The notes under the pieces are model-generated. The model did no database searches. It saw only the letters and a program-made list of their open reading frames with translations, and had not been told where the DNA came from. The position numbers were made by a program, and so were the translations under genes. A DNA stretch of 64,000 nt from Paenibacillus sp. V4I3 (GTDB lineage: Bacteria; Bacillota; Bacilli; Paenibacillales; NBRC-103111), in assembly GCF_030817215.1 (NCBI RefSeq), contig NZ_JAUSZA010000001.1, positions 3,570,501 to 3,634,500 on the forward strand, written 5' to 3'. Positions 7,954 through 17,013 of the stretch are shown one piece after another; position 1 is the first letter of the stretch, and each line of letters opens with the position of its first letter.

Positions 7954-8640
7954 ATGATTATGGAACAAAGGAAATCTGCAGCATCCATAGCCAATCTGAC
8001 ATTTGACGAATTGGAACAAAGATTATATTCTGCTGTTATCGCGGACATTCTGGATGACGAGGGTTACCGCAATCAAACCTTTGGTGCGGGAATCCGATTG
8101 TTAGATACGAAAACCAAGGTAAGCGGTCGCGCCTTCACGGCTCAAGCGAAGAAAGTGACGACGATTCCAGACGAGCCTTATAAGCTGCAAATGGAAGCGA
8201 TCGATGCGGTGTTGCCGGGAGAAGTGTTCATCGTTCAAACGGGTGCACCGGGAGAGGCTGCTTTCTGGGGGGAGCTAATCTCTACGGCATGCCGGGCAAG
8301 AGGGGGCAGAGGAGCCATCGTTGACGGGCTTAACAGAGATACGGAGAAAATTCGCGAGATGGGCTTTCCGCTCTGCTCAAGAGGGCAAGTGCCGACAGAT
8401 TCCAAAGGTAGAGTGGATCTGATTTTCTATCAAAAAACGATTGAGATTGATCAAGTGAAGATTGAGCCTGGCGATTATTTATTTGCAGATGTTGATGGGA
8501 TTGTGGTGGTTCCCAAGGATATCGAGGAACGTGTTATTCTTAAAGCTCTGGAAAAAGTAGCTGGAGAAAATCTAGTCCGCACGGCGCTGCAGAACGGAAT
8601 GCTCTGCACGAAAGCTTTCAAAACCTTCGGTATTTTATAG
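7954..8640 (+). CDS. RraA-like / HMG-aldolase-family protein
   Basis: Encodes about 228 residues. The family core is visible: A-V-I-A-D-I-L-D near the N-terminus, G-x-A-F-T-A-Q-A, the GELIS--ACRARGGRGAIVDGLNRD segment that forms the metal and substrate site (R and D conserved), and DYLFADVDGIVVVP. RraA-fold proteins include 4-hydroxy-4-methyl-2-oxoglutarate/oxaloacetate aldolases; in sugar-acid loci they are thought to act on 2-oxo acids. ATGs at 7951, 7954 and 7960 are in frame after CGGAGGGG (7942-7949); 7954 gives the best distance. It is 30 bp after the GH88 frame and 30 bp before the next gene. A role as aldolase for a sugar-acid intermediate is inferred, not shown. Confidence 0.82.
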   Translation: MIMEQRKSAASIANLTFDELEQRLYSAVIADILDDEGYRNQTFGAGIRLLDTKTKVSGRAFTAQAKKVTTIPDEPYKLQMEAIDAVLPGEVFIVQTGAPGEAAFWGELISTACRARGGRGAIVDGLNRDTEKIREMGFPLCSRGQVPTDSKGRVDLIFYQKTIEIDQVKIEPGDYLFADVDGIVVVPKDIEERVILKALEKVAGENLVRTALQNGMLCTKAFKTFGIL

Positions 8641-8670
8641 TCTTATATAACGGAAAAGGGGGATATAGAA

Positions 8671-10728
8671 ATGACCGAGGATTATGCGCTGAATGAAGCA
8701 GCTTATTTGGAGCTTTTGTGTAAGAACGATCCAACTGTACCTCTAGTTGATCACTTTAGTCTTTTATTGGAAGAGTCTGAGGCTGTTTGGGAACCGACAG
8801 GTATAGATGCTAGTCAGTATCTGGATCAAGCCGAAGATATTCTGAGGCAATTTGCCGTCTGTCAGAACCAGGATGGCGGGATCATAGATCCATATGCCGG
8901 CGCAGAGAAAGAGTTCGTGACGGCAAGTTATGTGAAAACCGGGGCGATTCTGCTGCAAGCGGGGCGCTGTGATGATTTGCGCGAGTCGATTCTACTTGCC
9001 ATGGATTTGGCATGCCGCCAATTGGGGACGAATACAGTGCCGGACGCGCATGGAGATTTTGTCACGCATATGCTGATGTTGGCCTATCGGATTTTAAGCC
9101 CGGACACCCAAGGGAATAGAGTGGAAGCTTGGAAAAACCACTTGAGCGGATTCGATCCGGAATTGGTGTACTCACAAGTGGAGCGCAGGATGCCGCTCAA
9201 AAACATTCGGAATTGGGCAACTTACAGCATGCATGGTGAAATGATGCGATATAAGGAAGGGGTTTCTGCGGATAAGCGTTTTATCGATAAATATTTGCCG
9301 CCGCAAATGACGAGGTTTACGCCTGAAGGCTTATATCGTGATCCTAATGTAGCGGCAACTTATGATCTGGCGGCAAGGGATCAATTATCAGGTTTGCTGA
9401 AGGAAGGGTATACGAGCGAGTTCACGCCATTATTGGAGCTATTGCTGCACCGGGGCATGCGAACTATGCTTTTTATGCAGTCTTCCACAGGAGAAAGCAG
9501 CTGCGGGGGGCGCAGCAACCAATTTATTTGGAACGAGCTCACGTTTGCTCATTTGTGTGAACGCGAAGCGACCCGCTTATGGGCAAACAACGAAACGAAG
9601 TGGGCAGGCGTTTTCAAAAGGGCTGCACGGCGGGCATTTTCCGCTACGCTGCGGTGGAGAGCAGACTCGCTGATGCCGCGTCTCAATAAAAGCCGATTCC
9701 ATCCAGAGAAACGGCACGGCATGGAATTCTATGCTTACTATGCAAACTACAGTCTCTATGCAGCACAAATTGCCGCATCCTGTTATCTTTCAGCAAACGA
9801 CCTGATTCCAGAAGTGCCGACGCCTTCGGATATTGGCGGATATGTGATGAATCTTCCAGCCTTTAACCGCACTTATGCGACTACAGGATCTACAGGTGGG
9901 AATTATCATGTTATGCTGGATCATTACGCTCAAAGGGGGCACGATGCGACGGGGTTTGTAAGACTTCATCGGGCGCACATGCCAGGAGAGCTGGCTTTGT
10001 CCGTAGGGATTCCCGGTAAAGAGAGAAACGAATCGCTTGTGTATGTTCGTCCGCATTTAGCGATGCCTTCTCCAGAATGGCCGGTGTCTATTGGGGTGAC
10101 TTGGCGCGATGGGTTTGGGGTTTGGCATTCGCTTGCGCAATCGGGCCGGAGTAAACAAGAAGTATTCTCTGAGCTTGGCCCGGATGGAAATCCATTAAAG
10201 CCTGAAATCTCGCCTTGGGATTTCCGTGTGGAAGCCAAGGATACGCAATCCGGCACCGTGGAATTTCAGGTTATTTACACCGCTAAGGATCCTGCTGCCT
10301 TGGACATTGAACCTGCAGATGATTTCGAACGGAGTGTCGTAAAGGACCGCAATCATACGATGGGCGTCGGGGGATGCCAAGAAATCCGCGAAACGTATCA
10401 TATGCATGCGGGCGGGGTGGAGGTAGAATGGGAACTAATACCTGCCAGCGATGGCATATTGACGGCAATTGCAGCAGTTATTCCTTTTCTTGAAAGCAAT
10501 GGTGTAGACGGGTCAGAAATCAGCGGAGACGCTGGGGAGCTGCGTCTTAACTACATGGGGTATACCTATATTATCAAACCGGAGGCAGCGGTAAAAGAAA
10601 ATGAGGCTAAGCCTGTGTTGGAATTGTTCCCTAGCCTAATGCCGAACAGGAATGGATTATATGGACTTGCGCAATGGACTTATAAAGATCGCTTGCGCAT
10701 CCGTTTCTCTTTACAGCTTGTGAAGTAG
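8671..10728 (+). CDS. Large cytoplasmic protein, possible alpha/alpha-toroid polysaccharide lyase or hydrolase
   Basis: Encodes 685 residues with no signal peptide or membrane segment. The first about 400 residues are helix-rich with repeated aromatic patches (NIRNWATYSMHGEMMRY, GESSCGGRSNQFIWNE, FYAYYANYSLYA) resembling alpha/alpha-toroid carbohydrate enzymes, and the last about 280 look beta-rich, the two-part layout of several polysaccharide lyase families. I do not recognise the family with certainty. Its position behind a GH88 hydrolase suggests that it produces or processes unsaturated uronic-acid oligosaccharides inside the cell; a rhamnosyl-glucuronate-type lyase is one guess. A hairpin (10739-10768) ends the operon. 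Confidence 0.75.
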   Translation: MTEDYALNEAAYLELLCKNDPTVPLVDHFSLLLEESEAVWEPTGIDASQYLDQAEDILRQFAVCQNQDGGIIDPYAGAEKEFVTASYVKTGAILLQAGRCDDLRESILLAMDLACRQLGTNTVPDAHGDFVTHMLMLAYRILSPDTQGNRVEAWKNHLSGFDPELVYSQVERRMPLKNIRNWATYSMHGEMMRYKEGVSADKRFIDKYLPPQMTRFTPEGLYRDPNVAATYDLAARDQLSGLLKEGYTSEFTPLLELLLHRGMRTMLFMQSSTGESSCGGRSNQFIWNELTFAHLCEREATRLWANNETKWAGVFKRAARRAFSATLRWRADSLMPRLNKSRFHPEKRHGMEFYAYYANYSLYAAQIAASCYLSANDLIPEVPTPSDIGGYVMNLPAFNRTYATTGSTGGNYHVMLDHYAQRGHDATGFVRLHRAHMPGELALSVGIPGKERNESLVYVRPHLAMPSPEWPVSIGVTWRDGFGVWHSLAQSGRSKQEVFSELGPDGNPLKPEISPWDFRVEAKDTQSGTVEFQVIYTAKDPAALDIEPADDFERSVVKDRNHTMGVGGCQEIRETYHMHAGGVEVEWELIPASDGILTAIAAVIPFLESNGVDGSEISGDAGELRLNYMGYTYIIKPEAAVKENEAKPVLELFPSLMPNRNGLYGLAQWTYKDRLRIRFSLQLVK

Positions 10729-10738
10729 TTATTCTAAT

Positions 10739-10768
10739 GGAAGGAGGGTTACAAAAGAACCCTCCTCC
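10739..10768. terminator. Hairpin terminator between convergent genes
   Basis: Arms at 10739-10750 and 10758-10768 (10-bp G+C-rich stem, 7-nt loop). The T-run after it on the plus strand is broken (ATATGTTTACTTTTTC). It sits 7 bp from the end of the AraC/GyrI pseudogene on the other strand and may serve both. Confidence 0.6.
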
Positions 10769-10774
10769 ATATGT

Positions 10775-11385
10775 TTACTTTTTCAAAACCGGTATCCATA
10801 TTTCACTTTTAAAAGTTGGTGAGGTTACATCTTTATTCTCATTCCAAAGGATTTCTGGACCTTCTATTGCTTCATAGTTTGAGGATGGAAACCATTCGGA
10901 ATAAATACGTCCCCATACATTTTGCGGCGTCTTGCTTCGAATACAGCCCATGTTGAGTCAGAAACATCAAGCTGTGTTAGGTGATCAGGACACTCCTTCG
11001 TGGTTGCTACACCAATATAGTGATCAAGCTCCCCTTGATAGGAACTCTTTTCTTAATTCCAACTATGCGAAATGCCTCTTTTTCTTCAATTCGATAGATC
11101 ATTTCATTTCCTCCTTTGATGGATAACTGGAAGGTCATTGGCGGGTAGGCTTTAAGTGAATGGCCATTATTTCTGGCTTCTGATTTTGAGTTCAAGCGCT
11201 GCAAGAGTAAGACGTCTGCGGCGGATGTATTCCGATAGCGAAATACCTGCAAGGAAGGAAAACATCCTTTTAAAATGGTATTCGGAGCAGTAAGCCCTTC
11301 TTGCTACTTCTATAAAATCAATATCGTTCGTAAGATTTTCCTCAATGTACTTTAAAGCACCATTCATGTTTTTAAGCAAATCCAT
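10775..11385 (-). pseudogene. Decayed AraC-family regulator with GyrI-like effector domain
   Basis: From ATG 11385 (with GGAGGT ribosome site) the first frame encodes a good AraC start, ALKYIEENL...[20 protein letters not shown]...[14 protein letters not shown], then stops after 72 codons. Homology continues in other frames: [20 protein letters not shown] begins a GyrI-like (AraC_E_bind) domain near 11150, and [18 protein letters not shown], and [12 protein letters not shown] ... EIWIPVLKK follow down to a TAA at 10775. Most of the second helix-turn-helix is deleted and at least three frame changes are needed, so the gene is dead. Such proteins usually sense hydrophobic drugs or sugars. Confidence 0.85.
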
Positions 11386-11481
11386 TTATCTGACCTCCAT
11401 TATCAAAAGAATAGCAGGAATTGCATGTATCCATCCGACATATCGTGCACAATTATGCAGGGTCTATTCTTAGGTACATCG

Positions 11482-12372
11482 TTACCCCTTTGGAATTTTG
11501 CGATAATCTGTTGGGGAAACCCCCATCATTTTCTTGAAAAGTCTGGAGAAGTAGTAGGCATCGGATATGCCGATCGCGTTTCCGATTTCCTTAATAGTGA
11601 GGGCGGTCAAGTCGAGCATTTGGCTCGCTTTTTGTATTTTGAGACGTAAAAAGTACTCCACTGGCGGAAATCCGGTCTCCTTCTTGAATAAAAAAATCAA
11701 ATGCTGTTTGGATACCCCAGTATGCTTGGCTAAATCGGCGAGTGTAATGGAAACCTCCAAATGGTCGTTCATGTACCGGATGGCGTTTTCCATATAGCTC
11801 TCCCTTTTTTTGTCTTGCGTAGACCCCGCTGAACTCATTCCAATATCGCTCAAAAGCTCCCGAAAGACATTTGAAACATGAACTTGTATCGCCATGGAAT
11901 ACGCCTTGTTCGAAAGCAATTCATAGCAGTGTTCGAATTCCGCCAGAAACTTTGCGTTTATGCTATGCGGCAGATAGATGGGGCCCTCGTACAAATTGTA
12001 CATTTTAATTAATGGAGCAGCATGATCGCCATGCAAATGAAACCAGTGAATACTCCAGGGTAAATGGGAAGATGCTCCATAACGGTGTGGTATTCCTGCA
12101 GGTATTACGGCTAAATGCCGCGCAGATAATTGCAGCGGTTTATGGTTTTCAAGCTCGATCCATCCTTCGCCATCTGTGCAATAGATAACAATATGGGCGT
12201 TGCAGCCGTCAGAACGTTCCCGATAATGGTACTGAGCTCGCGGAAATACGCCGATATCGCTTATATATAGATGCTTTGTCAATTCCGATTGCTCTAATTC
12301 TTTCAAAATATATTCGGGCATGACATGAAGTAATTCCTGTTGGAAGCCCTCAGGCTTCATAATCGTTTCCAT
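11482..12372 (-). CDS. AraC-family regulator with cupin sensor
   Basis: Encodes 296 residues from ATG 12372, preceded by AAGAGGTGTGA; a longer start at 12423 has no ribosome site and adds 17 non-family residues. The N-terminal AraC-binding cupin holds HIVIYCTDGEGWIE, LAVIPAGIPHRYGAS and HWFHLHG; the C-terminal part has both helix-turn-helix units (ITLADLAKHTGVSKQHLIF, LTIKEIGNAIGISDAYYFSR) ending in SPTDYRK. It is divergent to the DUF5107-TPR gene 116 bp away and is likely to control the operon starting there. Sugar effector expected. Confidence 0.93.
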   Translation of the reverse strand: METIMKPEGFQQELLHVMPEYILKELEQSELTKHLYISDIGVFPRAQYHYRERSDGCNAHIVIYCTDGEGWIELENHKPLQLSARHLAVIPAGIPHRYGASSHLPWSIHWFHLHGDHAAPLIKMYNLYEGPIYLPHSINAKFLAEFEHCYELLSNKAYSMAIQVHVSNVFRELLSDIGMSSAGSTQDKKRESYMENAIRYMNDHLEVSITLADLAKHTGVSKQHLIFLFKKETGFPPVEYFLRLKIQKASQMLDLTALTIKEIGNAIGISDAYYFSRLFKKMMGVSPTDYRKIPKG

Positions 12373-12488
12373 AAATCTCACACCTCTTATTGAAATAAGA
12401 ATATCATCCATCATAAACCGCATTTCGTCAATTGGCAGAACTGAATCCTAGAAGTAAATTAGAGATATAATCTAGCAGGAGGTCACCC

Positions 12489-15400
12489 ATGAAGAATGAA
12501 AAGACAGATTCAATGGCTCAAGATAACGTTCAAGCGGTTCGAGTATGGGAAGAAGCAGTTGAAATTCCCACCTACGGAATCGGAGTGCCCAATCCAAATC
12601 CAATGTTCTTGGAAAAACGGGTGTATCAAGGCAGCTCCGGCCGCGTCTATCCGCATCCTGTCATTGATAAAATAGAAGACGAGAAAGTAATGAAAAGCTA
12701 TCGACTGGTTATTCTTGAAAACGAATATGTTCGAATTGAAATGATGCCAGAGCTCGGAGGACGGATCTATCGCGCGCTGGACAAAACGAATCATTACGAT
12801 TTCGTTTATTACAACAGAGTGATCAAGCCTGCGCTTGTTGGCCTCGCCGGACCGTGGATATCAGGAGGTATCGAGTTCAACTGGCCGCAGCATCACCGTC
12901 CCAACACATTCGGACCCGTAGAATATCGCTACACAGTGAACGAGGATGGCAGCGCAACGGCATGGGTGAGCGAAATTGATCGCATGTACGGCACGAAAGT
13001 AACCACAGGTTTCACGTTGTATCCAGGTAAAGCGTACTTGGAAATCTCGGCACAGCTTTACAACCGTACGCCAGAACCGCAAACCTTCCTGTGGTGGGCC
13101 AATCCGGCGGTTGCCGTAAACGAACATACGCAATCCGTATTTCCGCAGGACGTTACGGCCGTATTCGATCATGGCAAGCGGGATGTGTCCCGATTCCCAA
13201 TTGCTACCGGCACGTACTACAAAATGGACTATTCCGCTGGCGTTGATATCTCGCGGTACAAGAACATTCCAGTTCCAACTTCTTACATGGCGTACAAATC
13301 CGATTACAACTTTGTCGGGGGTTATGATCACGGCGTACAGGCAGGGCTTTTGCACGTCGCTAACCACCACATTTCCCCGGGGAAAAAGCAGTGGACGTGG
13401 GGGAACGGCGAATTCGGGCAAGCATGGGATCGCAATCTGACCGACGAAGACGGCCCTTATATCGAATTGATGACCGGCGTATATACCGACAATCAACCGG
13501 ATTTTACTTGGCTGCAGCCTTATGAAGAGAAATCTTTTAAGCAGTACTTTATGCCGTACAAAAATATTGGAGTCGTCAAAAATGCGACTATCGATGCCGC
13601 AGTTAATCTTGAAGTCGACGAAGCAACCCGTGAAGCTGTTGTCCATGTTTATGCAACTTCGATTTTCCCGGATGCCGTCGTGGAGCTGAAAAGCCGTCAG
13701 CGCACCTATTTAAAGGAAAAGCTTGAATTATCACCAGTCTCAACCTATAAATCGGTGATTTTGCTTGATGAAGCAGATAAACCGTATGATTTGTTTGTGC
13801 AAGTTTGGGATCATAAAGGCAATTTGCTCGTATCCTATCGTCCAATCAAACCCTCGATTGAGCAGGCGCCAGATGCGGCCAAGCCGCTTCCAGAACCTCA
13901 GGAACTGATTTCGAACGAGCAGCTATATTTGGCCGGACTGCACCTGGAACAATACCGCCATGCAACGTTCGAGCCGGACGATTATTATTTGGAGGGGCTC
14001 AAGCGCGATCCGAACGATATCCGAATCAATGTCGTGTATGGAACACTGCTGCTCCGCCGCTGTTTGTTCCGCGAGGCCGAAGGACATTTCCGCACAGCGG
14101 TGAAGTCGCTTACGTGGCGCAACCCGAATCCATACGACAGCGAAGCCTACTATCAGTTGGGTGTATCTCTGAAAATGCAGAGTCGCCTGGATGAAGCGTT
14201 CGCCGCCTTCTATAAAGCAGTCTGGTCTGCAGCTTGGCAGGACAGCGGCTACTTTTCGCTCGCTCAGATCGTCTGCGAAAAAGGAAACTATGAAGAAGCG
14301 CTTGAATTGGCTGAGCGTTCGCTCATCCGCAACGCTCATAACTATAAGGCGCGCCATTTGAAAACAGTATTGCTGCGCAAATTAGGATTCAACGAGGACG
14401 CGCTCGCTTTTGCCCAAGAAACACTTAAGCTTGATATTGCCGATTTTGCAGCATATAACGAATGCTATCTAGTGAATTTAGCCCAAGGTGATCAAGAAAA
14501 CGCCAATCGTGTGCTTGGAGAGTTAATACTGCTTATGCGCGGCGATGCTCATAATTACTTGAACCTCGTATCGGACTATGCCGGGAGTGGTTTATATGCC
14601 GAGGCGATTGAAGTGCTGAATCGAATCGTTCAGAAGGATAGTACGGATGCATATCCGCTACTGCACTACACACTTGGTTACTTGCATGAGAAAGCGGGCT
14701 ACCCGGACGTCGCAGCGAAACATCGGCAACACGGAAATGCAGCGGCGCCGGATTACTGCTTCCCGAACAGTTGGTTCGACTTGCTTATTTTGGAAAGTGC
14801 CATTGCCTCCAATGACAATGATGATAAAGCGCATTACTATCTTGGTAACTTGCTGTATGACAAAAGACGCTACGAGGACGCAATCTGCCATTGGGAATCT
14901 TCCCAGGATATTCACGGCGATTTCGCAACCGTTCACCGTAATTTAGCACTGGCCTATTTCAATAAACGCGGCGACGCTCAGGCGGCGATTGTGTCCTTGG
15001 AAACAGCGTTTGAATGCCAGCAGAGTGACGCGAGAGTATTTTATGAGCTTGATCAGCTTTACAAAAAGCTGGGTTACTCGCCGGAGAGTCGTTTTGAAAA
15101 ACTTGAAATGCACATGGCTTTAGTCGTTCAGCGTGACGATCTCTATTTGGAATACGTTACACTGCTCAATTCTCAAGGTAAACACGAGCAGGCTGCAGAG
15201 GCTCTGGCTTCTCGGAAGTTTCATCCCTGGGAAGGCGGTGAGGGGAAGGTAACAGGCCAGTACATGTATTCACATGTAGAGTTGGCTAAGCGCGCATTAG
15301 ATGAAGCTAAGTATGAGCAAGCGCTTGAACTTTTGCATAAAGCACTTCATCTTCCTGAAAACCTCGGTGAAGGAAAGCTTACCGGCGCGCAAGAAAACCA

Positions 15401-15854
15401 AATCTTTTACTATTTAGGCTGTGCTTTTGAAGGTCTGAACATGAAGGACAACGCGACAGCGTTTTTCGAGAAGGCGTCAATAGGTATGGAGGAGCCTGCC
15501 GGTGCGATGTACTACAACGATCAGCCGCCGGATATGATTTTTTATCAAGGCTTGGCATGGTTGAAGCTGCTAAATGAAAAAGAGGCTAAGCGCCGATTCA
15601 ACAAGCTCATTGACTATTCCGAAAAGCATATTTTTGATCAAGTGAAATTCGATTATTTCGCAGTCTCGCTCCCGGATTTCCTTGTGTTCGAGGATGATCT
15701 TAACAAGCGCAACGAAATCCATTGCAATTATATGATGGCACTCGGCTTCATTGGAATCGGCAAGCTTGAACAAGCCAAATTGCAATTGGAAGAAGTGCTT
15801 CGTTTAGATAAAATTCATCAAGGGGCAAGTACTCACCTCCGTTTATGCGAGTAA
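12489..15854 (+). CDS. DUF5107-TPR protein, putative carbohydrate-active enzyme
   Basis: Encodes 1121 residues without a signal peptide. Residues about 20-400 form a DUF5107 domain of galactose-mutarotase-like beta-sandwich type: LENEYVRIEMMPELGGRIYR, WISGGIEFNWPQHHR and FLWWANPAVAVNEHTQ are characteristic, including a conserved His cluster. From about residue 480 to the end there are at least ten TPR-like helical repeats (for example AYYQLGVSLKMQSRLDEAFA, HRNLALAYFNKRGDAQAA). Proteins of this architecture occur in plant-glycan loci of Gram-positives; biochemical function is not firmly known to me. Strong AGGAGG site at 12477-12482. A terminator at 15901-15930 follows, so it may be monocistronic. 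Confidence 0.88.
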   Translation: MKNEKTDSMAQDNVQAVRVWEEAVEIPTYGIGVPNPNPMFLEKRVYQGSSGRVYPHPVIDKIEDEKVMKSYRLVILENEYVRIEMMPELGGRIYRALDKTNHYDFVYYNRVIKPALVGLAGPWISGGIEFNWPQHHRPNTFGPVEYRYTVNEDGSATAWVSEIDRMYGTKVTTGFTLYPGKAYLEISAQLYNRTPEPQTFLWWANPAVAVNEHTQSVFPQDVTAVFDHGKRDVSRFPIATGTYYKMDYSAGVDISRYKNIPVPTSYMAYKSDYNFVGGYDHGVQAGLLHVANHHISPGKKQWTWGNGEFGQAWDRNLTDEDGPYIELMTGVYTDNQPDFTWLQPYEEKSFKQYFMPYKNIGVVKNATIDAAVNLEVDEATREAVVHVYATSIFPDAVVELKSRQRTYLKEKLELSPVSTYKSVILLDEADKPYDLFVQVWDHKGNLLVSYRPIKPSIEQAPDAAKPLPEPQELISNEQLYLAGLHLEQYRHATFEPDDYYLEGLKRDPNDIRINVVYGTLLLRRCLFREAEGHFRTAVKSLTWRNPNPYDSEAYYQLGVSLKMQSRLDEAFAAFYKAVWSAAWQDSGYFSLAQIVCEKGNYEEALELAERSLIRNAHNYKARHLKTVLLRKLGFNEDALAFAQETLKLDIADFAAYNECYLVNLAQGDQENANRVLGELILLMRGDAHNYLNLVSDYAGSGLYAEAIEVLNRIVQKDSTDAYPLLHYTLGYLHEKAGYPDVAAKHRQHGNAAAPDYCFPNSWFDLLILESAIASNDNDDKAHYYLGNLLYDKRRYEDAICHWESSQDIHGDFATVHRNLALAYFNKRGDAQAAIVSLETAFECQQSDARVFYELDQLYKKLGYSPESRFEKLEMHMALVVQRDDLYLEYVTLLNSQGKHEQAAEALASRKFHPWEGGEGKVTGQYMYSHVELAKRALDEAKYEQALELLHKALHLPENLGEGKLTGAQENQIFYYLGCAFEGLNMKDNATAFFEKASIGMEEPAGAMYYNDQPPDMIFYQGLAWLKLLNEKEAKRRFNKLIDYSEKHIFDQVKFDYFAVSLPDFLVFEDDLNKRNEIHCNYMMALGFIGIGKLEQAKLQLEEVLRLDKIHQGASTHLRLCE

Positions 15855-15900
15855 AGCAATTGAAAGTAAGTGAGTCAAGTAATAAATAGGTACGAATTAA

Positions 15901-15930
15901 GCTGCCAATTCGAAAAATTGGCGCTTTTTC
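15901..15930 (+). terminator. Intrinsic terminator after DUF5107-TPR gene
   Basis: GCTGCCAATT pairs with AATTGGCGC (9-bp stem, 5-nt loop) followed by TTTTTC. Located between 15854 and the next gene at 15972. Confidence 0.85.
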
Positions 15931-15971
15931 TATTTGCAGGGTTTTAAAAAAGATTGAAATGAGGGATAGAC

Positions 15972-16910
15972 TTGGGAAGTTGGACACAAATCGAAAGTGA
16001 AGGCTATTTAACTTGGGTTGGGCAAACAAACAGCATCTCGTTAACCGTGATTCCGAGTCTCGGCAGTAAAGTGGCGTCGCTATTGAATCGAAAGACGAAC
16101 CGGGAGTGGCTCTGGCGAAGCGGTAAACCGCTGGGAAACACTGGTTTTGGTTCATCCTTTGCTACTGGAGACGAGAGTGGATGGGATGAAATGTTTCCAA
16201 GCATTAACAAGTGTTTCTACCCGGAAAAACCATGGCAGAACCAGATGATTCCAGACCATGGGGAAGTATGGTCCACCGAATGGAGCAGTCAGTGTAGGGG
16301 AGATGAGCTACATTGCCGAGTGAATGGTGTTCATTTTCCGTATACGTTGGAGAAGGTGTATTCTTTTGCTGCTGAAGATACCTTGCGTATCGATTATAAT
16401 TTGAAGAATCATTCCTTATCGCCATTTTCCTTTCTTTGGGCAGCACATCCTTTATTTCAAGTCCGAGAAGGTATGATATTGAATGTTCCGAACGACATGA
16501 TAGAAATTGAGATCTCTTATTCTGAACGGCAACGTCTTGGCGTCTTTCAGGACAGGAAATCTTGGCCTCTCATTCAAACGGAAATCGGTCGTGTAGATCT
16601 TAGCATGATCGAACCAGCAGAGGGGAAATATGCGGAAAAATACTATTTTACAAATAAGGTTAAGCATGGCTGGGCACAACTTAGTGATCCTGCGACAGGC
16701 GAAGCGGTTACGCTCCGGTTTCCTCCGGAACAAGTGCCTTATCTAGCAATTTGGGCTAATTATGGTGGCTATGGCGGCCATTATCATTTTGCAATCGAGC
16801 CTGCGACAGGAAAGATGGATGATCTTGCTCATGCAAAACGGCAAAACGAAGCAGCCATTGTCGAAGCTAACGGGGAGTACAGATGGTTTATAGAAGTATC
16901 CATAAATTAG
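15972..16910 (+). CDS. Aldose 1-epimerase-like (galactose mutarotase superfamily) protein
   Basis: Encodes 312 residues from TTG 15972, chosen because ATGAGGGAT lies about 5-12 bases upstream and no ATG is in frame nearby. The fold signature of the mutarotase superfamily is seen: SLTVIPSLGSKVASLLNRKT, GWDEMFPSI, PDHGEVW (catalytic-type His near 95) and PFSFLWAAHPLFQV (second His). A late Glu in the family position (FAIEPATG) is present, matching the mutarotase catalytic base. It probably interconverts anomers of a hexose, deoxyhexose or uronic acid released by the neighbouring hydrolases. It precedes the aldo/keto reductase gene; the promoter for that gene overlaps its 3' flank. Confidence 0.82.
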   Translation: MGSWTQIESEGYLTWVGQTNSISLTVIPSLGSKVASLLNRKTNREWLWRSGKPLGNTGFGSSFATGDESGWDEMFPSINKCFYPEKPWQNQMIPDHGEVWSTEWSSQCRGDELHCRVNGVHFPYTLEKVYSFAAEDTLRIDYNLKNHSLSPFSFLWAAHPLFQVREGMILNVPNDMIEIEISYSERQRLGVFQDRKSWPLIQTEIGRVDLSMIEPAEGKYAEKYYFTNKVKHGWAQLSDPATGEAVTLRFPPEQVPYLAIWANYGGYGGHYHFAIEPATGKMDDLAHAKRQNEAAIVEANGEYRWFIEVSIN

Positions 16911-16912
16911 TG

Positions 16913-16973
16913 CAAGAAAACAACAATTCGGTGTATTTCTGCAAAACTTGAAGGAGGCTAAGTGAAGTATAAT
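16913..16973 (+). promoter_or_regulatory. Activator-type promoter of the aldo/keto reductase-GH88 operon
   Basis: Motif CAAGAAAACAACAATTC (16913-16929), identical to 6635-6651, starts 55 bp before -10 TATAAT (16968-16973); the -35 position (16945-16950, AACTTG) is weak. The motif begins immediately after the stop of the mutarotase-like gene (16910). Confidence 0.62.
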
Positions 16974-17013
16974 AACAGCATCAGTTAATAGAGACATTGA
17001 GGATGTGATCAAA

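Noticed and set aside
12861-13646. Long minus-strand open frame (261 codons) opposite the DUF5107 gene
   Set aside because: It lies entirely antisense to a well-supported gene, has no ribosome site and no recognisable motif; it results from codon bias of the real gene.
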